From Dicaeum eximium (lineage: Eukaryota > Chordata > Aves > Passeriformes > Dicaeidae): 64,000 bases of DNA. The notes under the pieces are model-generated. The model saw nothing but the letters and a program-made list of their open reading frames with translations. It did not search any database and was not told the origin of the DNA. Position numbers and translations under genes: made by a program. Of the stretch, positions 54,801 to 60,800 are shown one piece after another; position 1 is the first letter of the stretch, and each line of letters begins with the position of its first letter. The stretch lies in the NCBI GenBank assembly GCA_013396995.1, contig VWZP01002415.1:940411-1004410 (forward strand). Direction: 5' to 3'.

Positions 54801-57800
54801 CATTTAGAGACTAGATTTTCATTACACTCATTTAAACACCAGTTTTGTTAATGGAATACCTGAACTTCAAAAAAAACCACTAAAAATACTTTAAAAGATA
54901 GGTCAAGTTAACACAGCAAGGCATGCCTCCTCCCCAAGCATAGGATATTCGTTGCAAAGTGAAAAAGGAAGGATTTATTTCCTTTTTTTCACACAGGTGA
55001 ACAAGGTTCACAGCAACTTTTAGTGGTCATTCATTAAGCCTGGGAGATCTTACAGCTAAACTAACATCTTCTGACTCCCAGTTCAGCAGCTTAGTCACAG
55101 AGTTGCCTTCTGTGCTTATCAGGACATCACAGCTGGTAGCTCTAAATATCCTCACAGGATGGGATGGGTAAGCGAAGACTCATGATCTTCCAAACTCTTC
55201 TGAATACAGTTTTCAGAAGCTCAACATCAGAAAAAAGATTTTACAAAGACCAACACTATAACCCCTGAGGGGGAAGAAAAGAACGAGGGAGGACCTTTCT
55301 ATTCTCCTCCTGAGCTTATCTACTGACTTACACAGTAACAGAGAGGGGGAGAGATGCTTCTGTTGGTCTCAAAAAAGCTTCCCACAGGCTGTTTTGATGG
55401 CAAGTATAACTAAAAAAAAGTTACAAATGATGGTACATTTCCATAGCAAAGACATATTGGATAGTCCATTCCTATTGTGGTTTCTCTCACAACCTCAAGG
55501 CTAAACACACTCAAACAGATAGAAACATCCAGTTCTCCTGTTACCCGTGGCCCAATTATTAATGTAACTTTCTACTAGAGACGGGTTTACTTGGTCGATA
55601 TTGCAGTAAGAGCTTATGAAATTTACAAATTTAAATTTTCAAAAATTAGCAAAAAAGTATAAATGGGCACAAATGCACAAGGACTGTTTTCAAAGTAGAA
55701 TTACCGTTATTATGGTATTAGGTTAGTGGTACTTCTCATTTCTCTTACAGGAATCAGTACCAAGTCTTCCTGAAACTAGGCAAAGATCTCTGGAGCACAG
55801 CAGGGCATGTACTCACATTTTATAGTCCTGTAACTCTGTGCTACCACTCAACAAAACCCAAGTGCCAGGATGACAATAACAAGAGAAAGCTCATGTCAAA
55901 GCAATACCCCTTTACAATACAAGACACTTGAGCATGTTTCAAACACTTCTTTTAAGAATAACATATTGCAGTGCCAGCACCTACAGCCGATTTCTCCAAG
56001 TCTTGCATCCATTTTTACAGCAAGTTCTGTCAAACTTATTTAATGCCTGTATTTTTATTAACCTAGGGCTTCTTTTTGTGCCACGAGGCATGCAGATGAC
56101 AGATAGTGCTAGAGATTTGGAACAAATGAAAGCACACATGGGCAAACATCCTGCATTTACCTTTCAGTAAAAAAAAAGAAAATAAAACCAAACAAAAACA
56201 ATAAGGATCTTAAACCACTGTTTAAAAACAGAAAAGAAAAGGAAAATACTTATGTCTGAGCTAGAAGAAGAATAAGTAAACATAGGAAGGAAGCACTTCA
56301 CATTTTGATTTAGAGGACTTTCTTGATTATTTACTGTTTATTTTTCATGCTTTTAAACAGGTGACAGTATTAAAATACAATCTTACACCTCACAGTGAAT
56401 CTTACTATGAAGATCAAATACTTGCAAGTGCCAGCAAGTAGCATTTGATTCCAATTACCCACTCATCACATATCAAAAACTGATAAAAATGAGTTCTCCT
56501 GCCAAGACATAGTTCTATTTAAATATATGGATCCCAAAATAATCATAATGGTAACAATAAATAAAAAAGTGATTTAAGAAACCTTATTTAAAATGGTCTA
56601 ACCATAGGTAAATACAACAATCAAAAGCTACCAGTACTTTTTTAGCAGACAAGAAAAATACAAGAAAAACCTGGAAAGGGTTATTTTAAAACACTGTGGT
56701 GTAAAAATAGTGAAGGTGGGGGTCTCTTTTCAGATGTCTTTTAAGAAAAAAGAAAGAAAACAAGCGCACTTTCAAATCCTTGTATGCCAAGTTTTAGCCC
56801 AGAGCAAGTTTTCACTGCTATGTTACAAACCCTTGAAAATAAAGGTTTATAATGGAAATGCTGACAGACCCTTAACCACAGCAGCATGAATACCTATAAT
56901 TAAAGAAGAGCTTTTGGCTACACCTCACTCTGACAATGAAAGACTAGAATTTTTACAGTTTCCTCAAATAAAAACGATTGGGAAACCCAGAATGAGATTC
57001 CAGCAATCCAACAAGATATGTTAAAGCGGACTGCTAAAAAGACTGTACATTTTAAGCTTTAAATATTGAGGCACTTAGTTAACACAACCAAGTCAGTATT
57101 TTCATAATGCTACTTAATCAGCAATAAAGAATGCTCTTGTGAGCTATCATCTGGGGTTAGCAGAAAGTAACACATGAAGTTATTATTTCCTAACAGCCTA
57201 GAGGGAGCTGCTTGTCTCTTTAATCAGGGATCTCACTTCCTTCCTACCTGTAAATTCCCTGTCATACAGTTATAAAATTATGAAGAGTGCAGTGTACAGA
57301 AAAATTACATTTATGAAAGGCCTACTACCTTATATCAGGCTGGATTTTAAAAACAAGCATTTCATTATTTTCTGAGTTTGAAAACAGACCAGGCCTAATC
57401 AGTCTGGTCAATTCAGTAACATTTTAGCATCCGGTTAGCACAAAATCATCCGTATCTTCCAAACCAAAAATATGGTTTTAGTGTTGTTTTATTTGCATGG
57501 CAATAGAGAGACTGTTTTCAGTGAATCTGTCAAAGCAGGAAAATCACTAACATTCTCCTGTTCCATACAACCTGAAGATCAAAGTGTTTCATAAGTGTTG
57601 AGGAATTTAGTTCCTCTGTAGGTGGGATAAACAGGCTGGTAACAGATTTTTAGAGCCTTGCTTTTAACAGTTATTTCAGTTTACTTATTTATATATTTGG
57701 TTACTATCTCATACCAATTACTACTTGAGCATGTTGGTAACTCAAATATTTCAGAACTACTTTTTGTAAAAAAAGGTACTAATACTGTCCTGTACCTTAT

Positions 57801-60800
57801 CTTTGATGACCTGGGAAGTCTAGATTGAACTTCCATGCCCTCTTCTCTGTGTTACAAGAGGGCCACATAACCCCCAGTCCTGGAAAGCTTAAAAATAATG
57901 CCAAGTTATAAAAAAGACAATTTTTCCACCAGTCTCAAATTTCTCCCTATTTCATCTTTAAAAACAACACAACAAATGCTGTGTATTAGCTAATAGAGAA
58001 AATGTCAAAGTATTTTTGAAGCCTCCAATTTACTCCAGGAAATACATTCAGTTGAACTGAAATAATAAATAATAAATCAACTAAACTTAGTTTTGTCCTT
58101 CATCTTTTTTCAAAAGACTGCCAGAAAAACAGTTGTCTTTGGATCTATAAGCTATTGACAGCTGCAGTCAAACTACTAGACAATAACAAAGAACCTAGTT
58201 AAAGAGAGATCTTGCATATGGGCCTATTATGCACTCTTCCACAGCTCTTTACACATATTTCAGTCTTGCACATTTGAAGTAATGGCTGATCAATAGCTAC
58301 CTCTTAATATCTTATGAAAAAAAAGCAGTTTGGGATTCAAACTGGAGGACTGCTTCTCAAAGGCATCAGTAGACAAAAAAATATGCTTATTGAAGGGCAC
58401 TGTGGATGTTGAAAAATGAACCAGTACATCAAAGCAAAACTGCTTGAAAGAGGTAAAATATGATTTCCTTCTTTCCTATCGAACCCCAGACAAGTATTTA
58501 AATCTCCATAACTGTAGTATTTCAATGCAACCTTGTTAAAGAGAAAAAAATAGAATGAAAAGTCTGAAAAACAAAATACATTCAATGAAGAAACAAAAAC
58601 CAAAAAACAACACCCCTCCCAATTAATGTAATTAACACAGACAATAATTTCCAAGTTTCCTGCACCAAAGAAAAGATGATACGGTCTGAAATAGAAGCAA
58701 CTGGATGACTTCCTAAAGAGACACTAATTCATTACAAAACATCAGGATGTCAAATCTAATCTCCTGAAGTAGTAAGGTAACATTTCAAAGATTTTATGTG
58801 CACTGAAGTATTGGTGGATTTTGAAATTTAACATATCATTCATAGCCCTTCAGAGATTTCTCTTTCCATTTACTCAATTTCAGCAAAAAAATTAACAGGA
58901 ACTAGAGTTAATGCTAAAAACAAAATGCTAGTCTTTATCAACAACTTAACCAAATAACTTACCTAAGTCTGGCTAGAACAACCTGAAGAAAATTCAGGAC
59001 CATGCTCAGCTCAGCTCCTCGACATGCAGGCAGCAGCATAGTAAAGCCATCATTTAGCAACTTTTCCTCAGAAAGGCTCAAGTAGCAGCTGGTCTCAAAC
59101 ACTTCCTGAACACCATCAATGTAAGTTGATAGAAGAGTCCAGAGATTTGGTCTCTGTGTGTAGTCATTTTTGGTTACTAAAAACTCCTTTGCCTTCTCAC
59201 AGAAAGCATTTGAGATTTTCTCAGCCAGGGCACTAATGTCCATATTCTTCTCAACATAAATTAAAAGGAAAGCAAAATGACCTCTCCAGATGAGAGCTCT
59301 CCGAGACAAGTTCACGGAGGATGGAGTCAGGAAATCCAAAAGATCCAACACCCGATTCACTATATCTTCTGTCTCCACAACAATTGCCAGCACAAGGAAC
59401 AGGCTAAAAAAGTTCTGCAGCCCCACTTCTGTCAGCTCCTGCATTCTTTTCCGATGGAACTTGGAATAAATTCTACATGAGAAAAACAAACAAAATAACC
59501 CAGGAAAGTTTCTTCAAGTATGCAATTTTCAATCTTCTTGACTGACTAAAATTGTATTTTCATGCTTTTAGTTTATGGTTATCTGCTTCTAGTAACCCTG
59601 ACATTTTAAATACTCTTTTTTTCTCATTGCTCTTAAGGCTACTGGAACAAACATGCTCTTTGGGTTTCTGCTTTTGATTTTAAAGCACACATTGTTTCCA
59701 ATTGGAGGTGCAGCCTAACCCTTCCCCCTTATCTAACCTCTAGTACCAAGCTGAGCAAAATGTTATGAGTAGACTCTACGCTGTCTGTGATGGATGTCCT
59801 CCATACTGTGCCTTCAAATCAATCAAGTTTAGCCCATGAGGGCTCTGAGAAAAGGGAGCTATCAAGTGGCATCTCTTTGCAGCAGCAAACCATTCCTACG
59901 CCAACTTCTTCCCTGGAAACATCTTCATTTCCACATGGAAATCATACTGGTTTCTGCTATTATGTTATAGTGCTGCAGCAATCAAAGTCTCACCTATCAA
60001 ACCATCACTGCAGTAAAAGGAAGATTTCCAATGGAAAATTCCTTTTCTCCACAGTGCTTTGCCAAAGTCTGTATCAGCTGGTATGGTATGGACAGGTTTG
60101 AAAGAAAACAGAGAAACTGAGCCATTTGGACAAGAAACCTCTCTCTCCAGGCAGGAAGATGTTAAGAAACTTTATCTTCATTGCTTACAGGACAATGCTC
60201 AAGTCATACACAGCTAATGGTGACAAGCACTACGACCTTGAAACTTTAAAGTGGTTGACAAAAAGGAAAAAGCTTATACAAAGACATCTTTTCCTTTGCT
60301 TGGATGTGGACTTTTATTTAAAAATCACCATTCCTACAACAGAGAAGTAAGATGAAAATGGCATAACTTTTTTATTTTTGTGCCTAAAACTTTGGGTATA
60401 TCCTTCACCTTGAATTTAAAATAGGTTCCACCTACAGTAGTTAAACATCCATAAGTGCTGTTTTCCTATTCTGTCACCTGGAAAATAGTTGGAAGTGGTG
60501 TTGTGGTTATCAAATCTAGCCACCAAAAATTACAGCAAATCCAATTAATGTTGTTTAGTAGTAAATTACTACTGACAGGCATTTATGTTTTTCATGCATC
60601 AATTAATGCTTGGTTAGCTGCTGAAAACAGAGTTCATCCCAAAATCATAGCTGTAGGCTGTTAAATTTTGCTACTTGTGTAATTGATTTTTTCAAGGTAG
60701 AAATGAAGAAAACCGGTTGAGCAGACTGATGCACTGTCTGTTGTATGTTATTATTCCCCCTCTTAAATTAGGGAAAGTAACAAGCTATAAGAGCACAAAA

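Larger units (their letters stand above)
28291..58962 (-). other. MMS22L: MMS22L giant intron W3-W4 (30.7 kb)
   Basis: Nearly half of the window is one intron between exons whose split Arg codon matches (AG|G). Annotated separately within it are seven CR1 pieces, a (CAC)n microsatellite, a CpG-rich block and an AGAAT-type array. I read the remainder on both strands and see no MMS22L-like or other recognisable coding sequence, and no RNA gene I can support. Frames of up to 135 codons occur but look random. Non-coding regulatory elements may be present but cannot be recognised from one genome. Confidence 0.85.
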
